Part shown: piece by piece, positions 43,897 to 55,097 of the stretch
Position numbering within the stretch: the first letter of the stretch is position 1
How the letters are laid out: each line of letters begins with the position of its first letter
Program-made: the position numbers and the translations under genes
The notes under the pieces: generated by a model
The model's database searches: none
The model's input: only the letters and a program-made list of their open reading frames with translations
What the model was told of the DNA's origin: nothing
Assembly (NCBI GenBank): GCA_030323885.1
Contig: CM059199.1
Coordinates: 77,224,781 to 77,288,780 of the forward strand
DNA from: Branchipolynoe longqiensis
Lineage: Eukaryota; Annelida; Polychaeta; Phyllodocida; Polynoidae
Direction of reading: 5' to 3'
DNA: 64,000 bases

Positions 43897-45052
43897 ATGG
43901 CCACTCGCCGGAATAAGACGCCCGCTGCAGCGGTCGGCGTCCCTCCTACGGATTACGATTTGTCACCACCGGCTACGGCTCCGCCGTCCCCACAGCCCGG
44001 GCCACATGCCTCTGATCAGGACAGTGATCAGCCCCCTCAACCTGTAGGTTGGGAGGCTAAGATGGCGGCTATGGTGGAGGAGAAAATGCGCCAATTCCAG
44101 GCTCATACCTTTGCAGACCCTTCCCAAATCCCTGATGAGGATTGGGAAGACTTCTCGGAAGACGAGGAAGACACGGTTTCGGCACCTGAGGTTCCGAAAC
44201 CGAAAGCGCGCGGCAAGAAACGTCGCCCGGTTAGCAGCTCGGGAGACGAGTTCACCAAGAAGGCTAACACTAAGCGCTCCAAAAAGTCCAAGAAAAGGAA
44301 AAAGAAAAAGAAAGACTCGTCCTCGGACTCGTCAGACGACTCTTCTTCCACGGAGTCTGATTCTGATACGGAACGCGCAGGCGTTTACGCCAAAATAGGG
44401 GCTAAAGTAGGCAAGAAAATTGTTAAAAAAGAAAGCTAACAAGGTGCGTACCACTACTATGATGCGCAAAACGGTGAATGGCCATTTCACCACCTTTAAG
44501 CCAGTGGAAGTCATCAACAAATTGACTGAACAGATCTCTGGAGTCAAGGGTATCCCCACTACAGTGTCTAAGGACCCGCATCCATTTGTCTGACGAGCGT
44601 CGCCGGTACGAAACTGCCCTCTGCGTTATCCATAAGGCAGTTTTGGGGGCCTTGACGTCCATTATCCCTGTCGCTAACAGAATGCAAACCGAGAACAAGT
44701 TCTCGTCTTTGGCTCGGGTAATGGACCGGGGCATTGCCTTACTCGCGGCTGCGAGTAACTACATGACTCATCGCAGATTTGAAAATGTTTTCAAATCGGT
44801 CACCACCGATGCGGGCAAAGAAGTCACCCGCTCAAAGAAAGTGACAGATCATGACGGCAAGGAATACACTGTGTATTCAGGACCTACCCCCATCAAAAGC
44901 AAACCTCTGGATAAATCCAAGATGTTTGGGGGTCAGCTGGCTTACCTTTACAAGCAGGTGGAGGTGGACTACAAGAGTGCTAAGAACACCGAAGCCAAGG
45001 GCCGTAAATTCCAAAACCCAGCCGGGTTCAGACGTGCTAGGACGGATTTTCG
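43897..45052 (+). pseudogene. DIRS gag-like protein, two frameshifts, cut by the assembly gap
   Basis: 43897-44439 encodes a Pro-rich start, an acidic patch (PDEDWEDFSEDEEDTVS) and a Lys/Ser tract (KKSKKRKKKKKDSSSDSSDD). A shift in an A6 run near 44425 leads to KPVEVINKLTEQISGVKGIP, and another near 44575 to LSDERRRYETALCVIHKAVL, ARVMDRGIALLAAASNYMTH and KMFGGQLAYLYKQVEVDYKS. The last part resembles the conserved gag domain of DIRS elements. It ends at the N run. The frameshifts could be assembly errors in homopolymers. Confidence 0.65.
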
Positions 45053-45552
45053 NNNNNNNNNNNNNNNNNNNNNNNNNNNNNNNNNNNNNNNNNNNNNNNN
45101 NNNNNNNNNNNNNNNNNNNNNNNNNNNNNNNNNNNNNNNNNNNNNNNNNNNNNNNNNNNNNNNNNNNNNNNNNNNNNNNNNNNNNNNNNNNNNNNNNNNN
45201 NNNNNNNNNNNNNNNNNNNNNNNNNNNNNNNNNNNNNNNNNNNNNNNNNNNNNNNNNNNNNNNNNNNNNNNNNNNNNNNNNNNNNNNNNNNNNNNNNNNN
45301 NNNNNNNNNNNNNNNNNNNNNNNNNNNNNNNNNNNNNNNNNNNNNNNNNNNNNNNNNNNNNNNNNNNNNNNNNNNNNNNNNNNNNNNNNNNNNNNNNNNN
45401 NNNNNNNNNNNNNNNNNNNNNNNNNNNNNNNNNNNNNNNNNNNNNNNNNNNNNNNNNNNNNNNNNNNNNNNNNNNNNNNNNNNNNNNNNNNNNNNNNNNN
45501 NNNNNNNNNNNNNNNNNNNNNNNNNNNNNNNNNNNNNNNNNNNNNNNNNNNN
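45053..45552. other. Assembly gap of 500 N
   Basis: Exactly 500 N, probably an arbitrary gap size. DIRS gag lies on the left and a LINE RT on the right. Frames spanning the gap are artefacts and true adjacency is unknown. Confidence 0.95.
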
Positions 45553-47346
45553 CTCAAAGCTGTGAGAACAGCAAAAAAGAAATACATAATAAAGCAGGAC
45601 AAAGACTGGGGAAGCAACACAAACAAATTCTGGAAAAATGTAAACCTATTATTCCAAAAAAATAACAAAGAAGAGCATACAAACTTCCAAGATAACGAAG
45701 GGGCAATGCTCACAGACAAAGATGCAGTAAACAAACTGAACAGTCACTTTGCCACAATAGGGCAAAAGCTGTCAGAAAAATTCAAAAAAAGATGGGAAAA
45801 CAGATCAGGAACTGTGGAGAACGAAATCCCCACCTGCAAAACAGATATGATAGAAGTAAAAAAATTAATAAATGACATAGACACGAATAAACCAAGTGGA
45901 ATAGATGAAATACCAACCAAAATACTGAAAGAGGCACTCCAAGCCATCCCGGCCACCATAGTAGACCTATTCAACATCTCCTTTGAGCAGGGGCGTTTTA
46001 TCTCAGCCTGGAAAATGGCAACCATCACCCCCATTCACAAAGGTGGAGACAAACAAAACATGGGAAACTACAGGCCAATATCAATTCTTCAAACCCCAGG
46101 CAAGCTCATTGAAAAAGTGTTACATAGACACATCAATGAACACCTGGAAAAAAACGATATACTAAACGAAAGACAAGGGGGCTTCAGGAAACTGCACTCC
46201 ACATCAAAAACAATAGCTAACCTAACAAATGACATAATGGCATCAATGAACCAAAAACAATTAGTTGGAGCCGCCTTCATTGACTTCAGCAAAGCATTTG
46301 ACACAGTAGACCACAAAATACTACTGGAAAAACTAAAAACCATGGGCATAAAATCCAACACTATGGATTGGATAAGATGCTACCTGAACAACAGGCAACA
46401 GAAAACAAAAATAAACAATACACTATCAGACAACCAACCTGTCACATGTGGTGTACCCCAAGGGTCAGTGTTAGGGCCACTACTCTTTATAATCTATATA
46501 AACGATCTTGAAAAATGGTTGCAAACTGAATGCCTCCAACTATATGCAGATGACACAGTCATATACGCAAATGGCACCACAGAAGAGGAGGTAATAACTA
46601 AACTAAATAAACTCCTACTAAAACTAGATGAGTGGTGTGAGTCCAACAAAATAACCATCAACACAAGCAAATCAAAAACAGTACTCTTCTCGCATAAACA
46701 AATGCCAGAAAGAAAACTACACTGTAAGTTAGGAAACCAAACACTAGAAAATGTAGACCATTACAAATACCTAGGCCTTGAGTTGGACAGCCAACTAAAC
46801 TACAACCTATGTATAAATAAAATTATACAAAAAGTAAACCACAAACTGTGGCTATTTGCAAAGCTAAGAGACTACATGACACAAGAAATGTCAATAAAAA
46901 TCTTCAAGGGCATGGTGCTCCCCTATTTTGACTATGGAGATGTAAACTACATGGGTGCGAGAAAAGAACTACTAAAAAAACTGCAAACACTGCAGAACAG
47001 AGCCCTAAAAATCTGTCTAAGAGTAGACAAGCTGCACCCCACCTATGACATACACAAAAGAACCAAAGTGAAATTACTAGAAAATAGGAGAATAATTCAT
47101 TTGAAAACATTAGCATATAGCTATAGTCAAAACATTAAACTCCTAACAAAACCACAAAGGGCTACTAGAGCAAATAATGCACCACTACTAAAGCAGACCA
47201 GAAGCCAAATAAAAGCTCATGAGAGAAGCACGCTGGAAATGGCTGCCAAGGTGTGGAATGCCCAAACGGTAAAGGAACGACAAATTCCTGACCTAAAAAC
47301 TTACAAAAAATATCTGTGCAAAATAAGGCTAGGAAACCCCCACTAA
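45553..47346 (+). CDS. LINE reverse transcriptase, intact from the gap to its stop
   Basis: About 597 codons without a break. Pre-RT region TNKFWKNVNLLF, then PSGIDEIPTKILKEALQAIP, NYRPISILQTPGKLIEKVLH, QGGFRKLHSTSKTIANL, AAFIDFSKAFDTVDHKIL (motif A), TCGVPQGSVLGPLLFIIYIN (motif B), QLYADDTVIYAN (catalytic YADD) and YKYLGLELDSQLNYN. The C-terminal LQTLQNRALKICLR and ending KIRLGNPH are typical of Jockey/CR1-like clades. The endonuclease would be in the gap. The most intact retroelement polymerase here. Confidence 0.9.
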   Translation, partial: LKAVRTAKKKYIIKQDKDWGSNTNKFWKNVNLLFQKNNKEEHTNFQDNEGAMLTDKDAVNKLNSHFATIGQKLSEKFKKRWENRSGTVENEIPTCKTDMIEVKKLINDIDTNKPSGIDEIPTKILKEALQAIPATIVDLFNISFEQGRFISAWKMATITPIHKGGDKQNMGNYRPISILQTPGKLIEKVLHRHINEHLEKNDILNERQGGFRKLHSTSKTIANLTNDIMASMNQKQLVGAAFIDFSKAFDTVDHKILLEKLKTMGIKSNTMDWIRCYLNNRQQKTKINNTLSDNQPVTCGVPQGSVLGPLLFIIYINDLEKWLQTECLQLYADDTVIYANGTTEEEVITKLNKLLLKLDEWCESNKITINTSKSKTVLFSHKQMPERKLHCKLGNQTLENVDHYKYLGLELDSQLNYNLCINKIIQKVNHKLWLFAKLRDYMTQEMSIKIFKGMVLPYFDYGDVNYMGARKELLKKLQTLQNRALKICLRVDKLHPTYDIHKRTKVKLLENRRIIHLKTLAYSYSQNIKLLTKPQRATRANNAPLLKQTRSQIKAHERSTLEMAAKVWNAQTVKERQIPDLKTYKKYLCKIRLGNPH

Positions 47347-47750
47347 GCTGCACTGCAAAGGGGCATGTGATATGTCACGGCCCACCAGCGGGACGCCCAA
47401 TGGAAGGTAACCATGCCAAAAGTAGCCAGATAACACACCACACAGCTACGTACAAGCCTATGATATGTAAATAGGAGTAGGCTAGTCTAGTAATAAGAGT
47501 AGAAAAATAAAAACATATATACCAAGAAAATCCAAAAAAACTAACATAGGCTACTAACCATACCAACCAATTATCTATCTGCTACTGAAATGCAGGCAAT
47601 CAAATACCTTATCAGTAGCCACTGTGTGGTAAGATAACACCAACACTACAACTGGCCAGCATTGAAAACAAGCCTGGGTACCCGGGCTTATATGCGTATA
47701 AATACAGCCTCAATAAAACAAATTTTTTTTTAAAGTGGGCGTTAAAACGT
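47347..47750 (+). other. 3' UTR of the second LINE
   Basis: Follows the RT stop. It ends with cctcaataaaacaaatt and a T-run near 47730, and a Ngaro-like gag fragment starts right after. No coding frame. Confidence 0.5.
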
Positions 47751-47762
47751 TAAATTGTTGGT

Positions 47763-47930
47763 TCGAAATCCTTAAAGAAATTAAATGCCTACAAACTCAC
47801 TGAGGCTGCCGTATGCTGGATAATTGAGATACCTAGCCTAACTGTAGCCAACTACAAAGCTTTCATCCAGCATATCGAGGGTACTATGCAACAGAGCAAA
47901 GTCAGAATAGTTCACAAATCCATATCATGA
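47763..47930 (+). pseudogene. Ngaro-like gag core fragment on the plus strand
   Basis: One frame to a stop at 47928-47930: KSLKKLNAYKLTEAAVCWII, then EIPSLTVANYKAFIQHIEG. It aligns with VRKMNAHKLVKASCQWCLDI and PCLTIADYVSF of the gag at 58656-59315. Lies in opposite orientation to, and directly against, the RNase H of element B. Confidence 0.7.
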
Positions 47931-49484
47931 TCTCTTTATTCTTACAGCGCCCTGTTGCTAGGGCAGCACAAACAGTGGTATTATCCGTAACAAAGATTAC
48001 AGATTGGTCCCTCCAACTTTCCGCCCAACGGGTGGCGGCACTAATGACCACCCACATTTCCCTAAACGTTTATGTGTGTGTCATTGCACACCTCGTTAGT
48101 GTCGGCATGTTGATGACTGATTTGAGTCATTAAGTCCTGAGAAGCATCGGGATTGAAAACCCCCCACACCAGTCATTTGTATGTGTGGTGCCAAAGCTTG
48201 AATTGGACGCATCGGAATAGTCCGAAATACATTCGGCATGATGGCTGTTGAAACGATCAACAAAACTAAGCCACCAGGCTACTTCCTCCCTGAACCCTGT
48301 ATTTAAGCGAAACTGGTAGTATGGGTGCTTGAGCATTCTGATAGCATTGTAGACCCGGCTACAAAAGGAGCGCCCACCTCTGACAACAGTGGTGCAGTGC
48401 GCCAAGTGCCCATCCAACCTTTCTAAGTCTCGATGGGTCGCTTTCCACCTGTTCAAAAAAGAAATGAGATGAGCTTTGAGTTTCCTAATCTTATCCTCCG
48501 GCAAGAGCAACTGCATTTGGACGGTATCAATATCTATTCCCAGAGAGCGAGTGAACTGAGCTGGGGAAGTTATTTTAGCAAAGTTAATACAAAATCCCAA
48601 CTGTCTGAGCACCCGAATGATTGTTACTTGGGATTTTGAGCATGCGTCCCATGAAACACCGGATATGGTGAAGTCATCAAGGTAGTTTACTACCCAATCA
48701 ACCCCATGCCTTTTACATGAACGAACGATGAAATTGCTAATTCTCGTGAAAATAGATGTGCTCGAGGAGAGACCCATGCACATTCTGTTATCTACAAAAT
48801 ATTTTATTCCACTGCCGAAGTTCCACTGCAGCCCCTGTCGCCCTCTATCACTGGGATGTATAGACACGGCTCTGTAGACATTTTTTATGTCCACCACAGC
48901 AATGTAATCCAATGGAAGCATATTATCTACAAGGTCGTCTACGCTCCTATAGGAAAATGTCTAGCAAACCTTGTCAACATACGCATTCACCAAACCGCCA
49001 AGTGGCTTGGAACAGTCTATCACACATCTTAAACCATTACCCGAAGATTTCGGTACACAGAAAATATTATGGGTACACAGTGGAACTTCCGCGGATTCTG
49101 AAATACAACCATTATAAAGTTTGGTAGATAGCTGATCTGAAATAAAGTTATAGTGCTCCAAAGAGCGAACGGGCTTATTAGCACTGTGATAATTAGCGCC
49201 ACAGTCATAATTGATCATATTAAACCCAAATATAAAGCCTTTCAACAAATCCTCCCAATCCGTATCACGGCTGCCAAATAGGAAAAGTTCTGAAAAAATG
49301 TGGCATGGCTGCAACTGAACAGGATTATCGGCAATGGTATGATTACAATGGCAAACACCCTTAAAGCAAAGCAAAGTAACAGTGAATTCAACATAACAAC
49401 AGTTATTCAAGTGGTCAACTACATGCAATTTAAAACAGTACGAGTCAATAGGTACCGTTAACCAATTACATAACAATTCAGTCC
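47931..49484 (-). pseudogene. RT-RNase H of Ngaro-like element B
   Basis: Frame 48961-49476 holds the RT N terminus (LQPCHIFSELFLFGSRDTDW, then NIFCVPKSSGNGLRCVIDCS). A TAG at 48961-48963 interrupts it. 48130-48921 continues VVDIKNVYRAVSIHPSD, CMGLSSSTSIFTRISNF, VVNYLDDFTISG (intact YLDD), TRSLGIDIDTVQMQLLLPED and the RNase H start SDYSDASNSSFGTTH. After a shift, FREMWVVISAATRWAESW and VIFVTDNTTVCAALATGR follow to about 47935. The recombinase is missing. Confidence 0.85.
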
Positions 49485-49689
49485 AATTTGTTAAACATTC
49501 TTCAGTCCAATTTTTTTAACATTCTTGCCAATAAATGTCCGGGACAGTATCGAATGCTATGTCAACCGAGTCTGTAGAAGTGTGCATTCCCTGACCCTCA
49601 GGCGTAGGCTCAGTGCCGCTCTGGTGCTGCGGTGGAGTGCAATCAGCGACCACCGCGTCTAATTGGCCATTAATTGGCCATGACTGGGG

Positions 49690-50690
49690 GTGTGGCCCAG
49701 TATAACACTAGCATCGGTGCGTTTAAGATTGCCACTAAATCATTCTTTTTTACAACAGTCATGCCTGTGGCTTTTGGAACCGCACCTCCCACACCAATGG
49801 CCATAACGGCAAGCCTGTTCGTCATGGGGACAACCCTCCTCGCTATTGAAGTTGCAGCAAGGCCTTGTCACATCCTTAGTGTATGGCCTTCATCCTCCTG
49901 ACCTCTTGGATTGACTAGAGCGATTCGTTTTAAAGCAATCAAACGCATAATATCAAAGTGTTAATTCAGAGTTCCCGGGGTTAAAGGCCGAGTCACCTCC
50001 TCAGCTGCTAGCCTACGTACTCCCAAATCGTAATTCATATGGACTGTTGCAATAAATCGGTCCGACCTCGCTCTCCCTGCCAAGTATGCCAAATGCCATA
50101 CAAATCTTCTATAGTCTCTAATGTCTGAATCTTTTGTATGCAGCATCCAATAGCAGTTTGCTTCTGTTCGCTTGTACCCAGATAATTTACGCACAGCCAT
50201 TTTATCTTCGGTATATCGCTGAATGGACCACTTACTTCGGAGTCTCCTTTCTCTGCTATGTGTGCACTCTGAAGAGGAGGAGGACCAGCTACACGTCCTA
50301 TGGCGCCAGCAGCATCTCGATGGGCTCCTCCCCCGGCTGTCCCCAGACTTCTCCTTGTCCTGCACTGGTGTTGTCAGGTGCGGTCGGGCGCTCGCTGAAA
50401 GCATCTCATCATGCTTCCGAGGTTGTGTGCAATCCCTTGACGCACTCTGCCGTCCCCTACATTACACGATCCTCCTGCCGGTTCTCGACACGCTCCTCCG
50501 GCGATCGCTGGAGCAACTTCTCCTCCGGCCTCTTGATACACCCCCCCGCCTGGTCCGCGACCTGCTGTGTCCGCTTCTGCCATCTCCTGATGCACACCTG
50601 TCCGGCCTACGCAAGGAGAAACGAGACAGCTCCCGCTCTATTTGGTCTGTTTTCTCCGCATTGGTGGCCTTGCATTTCTTTTCGAGAGGA
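49690..50690 (-). pseudogene. Gag of Ngaro-like element B, frameshifted
   Basis: The core 49961-50404 reads RSKWSIQRYTEDKMAVRKLS, ANCYWMLHTKDSDIRDYRRF and AGRARSDRFIATVHMNYDLG. Near 49750-49860 another frame gives CCNFNSEEGCPHDEQACRYG followed by HWCGRCGSKSHRHDC: a CCCH finger next to a CCHC knuckle, the same pair as in elements A and C. Upstream of 50404 the frame is lost in GC-rich sequence. Confidence 0.75.
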
Positions 50691-51085
50691 TAAAGTTGCT
50701 CCAGAACAGAAATTTGTCTCGCTTAAGCGGACGAACAACCGACAACAAATAACGATAATTGGTCTGAGTTCTTTATATATGTCTCCGGCATGAGCAGAGC
50801 AGTTCTTTATATATGTCTCTGCCCACCTTTACAGAATTTAAACTGGTAGTGAAGGGAAGGGTTCCCTGCTAGGTCTGTGTTTATATTGTCAGTCCCAGGT
50901 GCTTAACGGCACAGCAAAGCCAAATGCCGACTCGGACAGGTTCAATTTGCACAATAATAAATCAACCAAGTCGGTGAAAAACCCCTCCACCAATTATACG
51001 TGCTTGATACATATATAATGCATTATGTGTTCTATAAATTACGGCCCATGATGTGTAGGTCTAACTCAGATTTGTCGATTACATA
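50691..51085. other. Probable 5' leader of element B; no gene
   Basis: ataattggtctgagttcttt near 50755 matches the leader of element A, and atatatgtctc recurs twice. No coding frame. Confidence 0.4.
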
Positions 51086-51086
51086 T

Positions 51087-51125
<39 letters not shown>

Positions 51126-51140
51126 GAGAGAGAGAGAGAA
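51086..51140. repeat. (AT)n and (AG)n microsatellites
   Basis: About 17 AT units (about 51088-51121), then acatagagagagagagagag to 51140. Confidence 0.9.
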
Positions 51141-51665
51141 AATTATATTTGACTTCATCAAATTTTGGACATAACACCAGAATACAGATAAAGCTGTTGA
51201 ATTATTGTCTTCATTATCCCAGAAACATAAGCTGTTTGATATATTCAATGGTTCATATTCATTACTGGAAGGCAATTTTACTATTTATGCTGGATTTGGT
51301 AAATGTCATCAATAATAGTTATAACTCATATAGAACAAAAGATCTGTACGTTTTTTTTTTTGGTTCAAGTATTTATTCATCGAATAATATCTCTTGTCAG
51401 CGCCAGAGCACTGGTCTTCCGGCCGTACAGTACAATTCCTTAATACATAAAACATAACGCCAGCAGTGTAAATTGAGACATGGCATACAAACACCACTAC
51501 CGTCCCTTACCCCCGCCCCATAATAAAACTGAAACAAAATACAAACACCACCACTGGCCTTTTACAACCAACTTACATAGTCATAGGCAGCTTCGTCACT
51601 CATTACTGAACTTGAGTATTTAGCGTTTGTACATTGGAAACAAACTGCTCTTTCAGAGCTATTCA

Positions 51666-52078
51666 GGACAGGAGATTGTCATCAGTAGGTTTAACTGTCT
51701 ACTTTGTCTTATTTTTGTCTTGCAGAGAATTTTACTCACGTTCACCTCATTCAACCTTGAAAACTCAGCTTCATGTAATGCTGATAGCCTCAAGATTTAC
51801 AATAGTTTCGAAGCAAACGTACCCCCAGTAAAGAAGTTGTGTGGTCACAACAGTCACAGCAGTATACTCTCAGGACAGGAGATTGTCATCAGTATGTTTA
51901 ACTGTCTACTTTGTCTTATTTTTGTCTTGCAGAGAATTTTACTCACGTTCACCTCATTCAACCTTGAAGGCTCAGCTTCATGTAATGCTGATAGCCTCAA
52001 GATTTACAATAGTTTCGAAGCAAACGTACCCCCAGTAAAGAAGTTGTGTGGTCACGACAGTCACAGCAGTATACTCTC
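51666..52078 (+). repeat. 207-bp tandem duplication spanning a splice acceptor and most of a CUB exon
   Basis: 51666-51872 repeats as 51873-52079 with few changes (gtaggttt against gtatgttt). Each unit carries the intron end (tttttgtcttgcag) and the first part of the exon. 207 is a multiple of three and the joined frame is open, so use of the upstream acceptor would add 69 residues. Confidence 0.9.
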
Positions 52079-52142
52079 AACTGGACAATCCATGTTCCTT
52101 AAGTTTACATCTAACGGTGTTGAACAATTTGGTGGATTCAAG
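51933..52142 (+). CDS. Host CUB-domain gene: exon for the second half of a CUB domain
   Basis: Exon between acceptor tttgtcttgcag and donor aaggtaaga. Encodes RILLTFTSFNLEGSASCNAD, SLKIYNSF, KKLCGHDSHSSILSTGQS and MFLKFTSNGVEQFGGF: the LTF-FNLE, Cys, L-IY, LCG, S-MFLKF and GF pattern of CUB domains, which mediate extracellular protein contacts. It starts and ends in phase 0. The matching first-half exon is not in the preceding 1 kb. Host coding sequence rather than a transposon gene. Confidence 0.8.
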
Positions 52143-53150
52143 GTAAGATTCTTATATACAGATATGTCTTTGTTATTGAACATTTATACTGCCTATCATG
52201 GTTAGGTCGGAATAGTCTTTTCTTCACCATTAGACATTTGATCAATTGAAAGCCTGAGTATACACTGTTACCGAACCAAGGGAATTTTAACCTTCCACAC
52301 CACATAGACATTGTATAAGAGCAACTGGCCTTTGATGACGCTGTAAGTTATACACAACAGTGGAAATCCAAAATGACAGAGGTGATGGCATGGAAAATTG
52401 AACCATCAAGCTTTATATTAGGAGTCTGATCTAGAAAAAAAGTCAGATACTCTAAGCACTCCGCGAGGACACCACTTGAAGAAGTTTCGAAAAGAAAGCG
52501 CTGAAATGAATTGATCAAGCATAGGCCAACATGCCATTTAATTTTGTTTTATTTTGTTCTCATATTATTCCCATTATGTCAAATTGCTCTCACAGTATTT
52601 GGGTTAGTTATGAACATGCACGCGGAACTCACAGGATATCTGCGCGATTTCCATTTGCTGCAGCAAAAAGAATATCCACCTCCTTAATAATCTGATAATA
52701 CAAACCTTAATTTAGAATGCGGGACATCATAATTTGGTATATATATATAATATATCAATCCTCCAGTGTGACTGACACTGGTCTACATCCGGTGGAGGTG
52801 AGGAGGCCGCAGGTCGCACCACCAGTACAGTATTGGGTCTTACGGAGTATAGCAATAATAAGAATAATTCCCTTACGTATCTTTACACTTGCAAAATGCA
52901 CTATAGATCACATATATCTTTATGTGTATTTGACAGAAAAGAGCATATGAGTGGTGGTTCAAACCCCATCTGGGCAAATGTCAATTCTTCTTAGAACTTT
53001 ACCAGGCTGCTCAGGGCTATCATGAGTCATTTAGTTTGGGGTTAGTGGGTGGACAAAAACACTGCATGAGTAGACGTTATCACACAGCTCGGGTGCTGAG
53101 CTGAACTGAGCTGTTCAATTGGAGCCCCATGGCCATGGCCCATCGTGTCA
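52143..53150. other. Intron of the CUB-domain gene, no repeat recognised
   Basis: AT-rich, with a short tatatatataatata tract near 52739. No coding signal. Confidence 0.4.
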
Positions 53151-53154
53151 TTTG

Positions 53155-53495
53155 GTCGTTTGTTTGTTTGAGGTTTATGTCCTGGCAACATCTAAGGTCA
53201 TGTCATGACTGGTACCAACTTGTGGCTGTGCGCACTCATGGCAACTTTTATAATGCTGTCCCGTTGGGAGACCTGGCCACCAGCACCATGGCCCGATATC
53301 CCACACAGTCACATTATCCTGATACTGTGCTGACTAATCCTCATCATATTGTATTAATGCCAAGTGCCATGCTAGGAAGCAAGAAGTATCAATTGTATAA
53401 GTGATTGCTTTGAATCGACCAGGATTCAAACTCCAGATCTTCCGTACGGAAGCCTGTGCTCTACCGATTAGGCCACCATTCAGCTCGGTGGAGTT
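53155..53495 (-). mobile_element. tRNA-derived SINE, copy 3 (minus strand)
   Basis: Reverse complement of the SINE family. The tRNA-like head is at about 53420-53490 (plus strand accaggattcaaactccaga is the complement of the B box, and ctctaccgattaggccacc lies in the A-box position). The body continues to 53160 (atgtcctggcaacatctaag complements the 3' end cttagatgttgccaggacat). Confidence 0.8.
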
Positions 53496-53617
53496 GATAT
53501 GGTGGCGCTGCTGTCTCACGTCCATGGTTACCACTGACTTCAGCACTCGGTACCCCCCCCCTCCCGCGCACAACACAAACAATTTAATTCCGGGGCCCCT
53601 AAACTCGAGGAACCGGA

Positions 53618-53950
53618 CACGGTGACTGAATCGGTAGAGCGTTGGCTTCCCGTGCGGAAGGTCGGGAGTTTGAATCCAGGGCGAGTCAAGCTAATGAATT
53701 ACAAAATTGATGCATGTCGCTACCTAGCCTGGCACATGGCATTACTAGGATAGAACAAGTATTGGTTAACTCAGTATCAGGATAATGTGACTGAGTGGGA
53801 AATCGGGACATGGTGCCGATGGCCTGATTTCCCAGTGGGGCAGCACTATGAAGTTGACATGAGTGCGCACTGGTGCATACTGTCACAAGTCCGTACCCAT
53901 CCTGATATTACCTTAGATGTTGCCAGGATGTAAAACTCCAACAACCAACC
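53618..53950 (+). mobile_element. tRNA-derived SINE, copy 4
   Basis: Head: gtgactgaatcggtagagcg (A-box region) and gggagtttgaatccagg (B-box region). Full body with aatgtgactgagtgggaaat, gcagcactatgaagttgaca and atgttgccaggatgtaaaac, ending in ccaacaaccaacc. It contains a small internal duplication of tgcgcactggtgcatactgt relative to copies 2 and 5. Confidence 0.85.
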
Positions 53951-54690
53951 AATCAGAGCAAGTCTCACTCCCTTCTTTCCTACAGATATCATTCACCTTC
54001 GGGGACAGCAACTTGGGTAAGTGTCTGCAGAATGGTAGGTTTTTTTTCCGTTCAAGTGTTTTTATTGCTCTGAATAACATGTTGTCAATGCTAATTCACT
54101 ACACTCGGCTAACAGAAGAAGGAGCAGAAAAGTGTTTTTAAAGAATTTATTAACAAAGGTAATCATAACCACAGAGGCTGAGGACATTCATGGCTAATTG
54201 GTGGTAGAGACCCAAATGTTCATCAATTGCTGACCAAGAGCAGCGACGAGGTGACACCTCAGATTTCGGAGATGAGCACGGGGGGACAGGCGAAGGAAGA
54301 TGAATCAGCGCTCACCCCTTAGTTAGAGGGTGGATGGGCGGGAAAGCGAAGTGTCTGGCAGGGTGTACTGTGAGAAAGTGAGGAGTAGGGGAACAGGCAA
54401 GCACGAGGATGACAGAAATAGACATAGCCTCGTGAGCAAATTACCCATGTTAGCCTCGGGCAACATGACCAATGCACTTGTCTTCCAGCCAAAGCAAAGA
54501 TGCAAAGTTGAAAATTAAGAGGCCATGATTTATATATCCACTTTCTCCTTAAATACTTAAAATAAACCAGGTCTACACTGACCTTAAATCTGATATCAAT
54601 CTCATTATTCAGGGATCAGGAATTCTGCTTCAGACTGCTTGAATGGGCATTCATTCTGTAAAAATATATGGATTTTGCGTAAAGAATTAT
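53951..54690. other. Intron sequence, possible micro-exon, no gene
   Basis: 53986-54016 lies between ttctttcctacag and gtaagtg and could encode ISFTFGDSNLG in one frame, vaguely like a CUB strand. At 31 bp this is too short to call an exon. The rest is without signal. Confidence 0.3.
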
Positions 54691-55084
54691 ATAAAGTATG
54701 GCTACGTAAGGAAAGGAAGGATAGAGACGCGTGTTGGGTCGGACACTTTTATTGAGCATCTGGGCAAGCGAGATAACAGGCATACCGGTAAAAGTTTGAA
54801 ATCTAGAATGGAAGTGACTTGCCGGGCAGATTAGCAGCGGAAAGCGCCCGGTGGTGGCGCTAGTAGTTGGCAACCGGGGCAAATCCGGGCAAGTCAGCGA
54901 TTGGACAATAATAATATATCGAAGTAACATGATAGAATAATAATAATAATAAATACTCCGCCTATTTATATCTGCATAATTCATTATACATACTATAAAG
55001 TATGGCTACGTAAGGAAAGGAAGGATAGAGATGGGTGTTGGGTCGGACACTTTTATTGAGCGTCTGGGCAAGCGAGATAACAGG
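54691..55084 (-). repeat. 90-bp direct repeats at the 3' end of Ngaro-like element C
   Basis: 54691-54780 (ataaagtatggctacgtaag through agcgagataacagg) repeats at 54995-55084 with few differences (cgcgtg against tgggtg; catctg against cgtctg). They lie just downstream of the recombinase on the minus strand, as expected for the B modules of a split-direct-repeat element. Between them is a 214-bp spacer. Confidence 0.75.
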
Positions 55085-55097
55085 CCAAAGGAGAAGC

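Noticed and set aside
44851..47346. 831-residue and 359-residue frames containing X
   Set aside because: They span the 500-N gap; only the part after 45553 is real.
53986..54016. 31-bp micro-exon of the CUB gene
   Set aside because: Splice-like edges are present, but the coding content is too short to support. Kept only as a remark.
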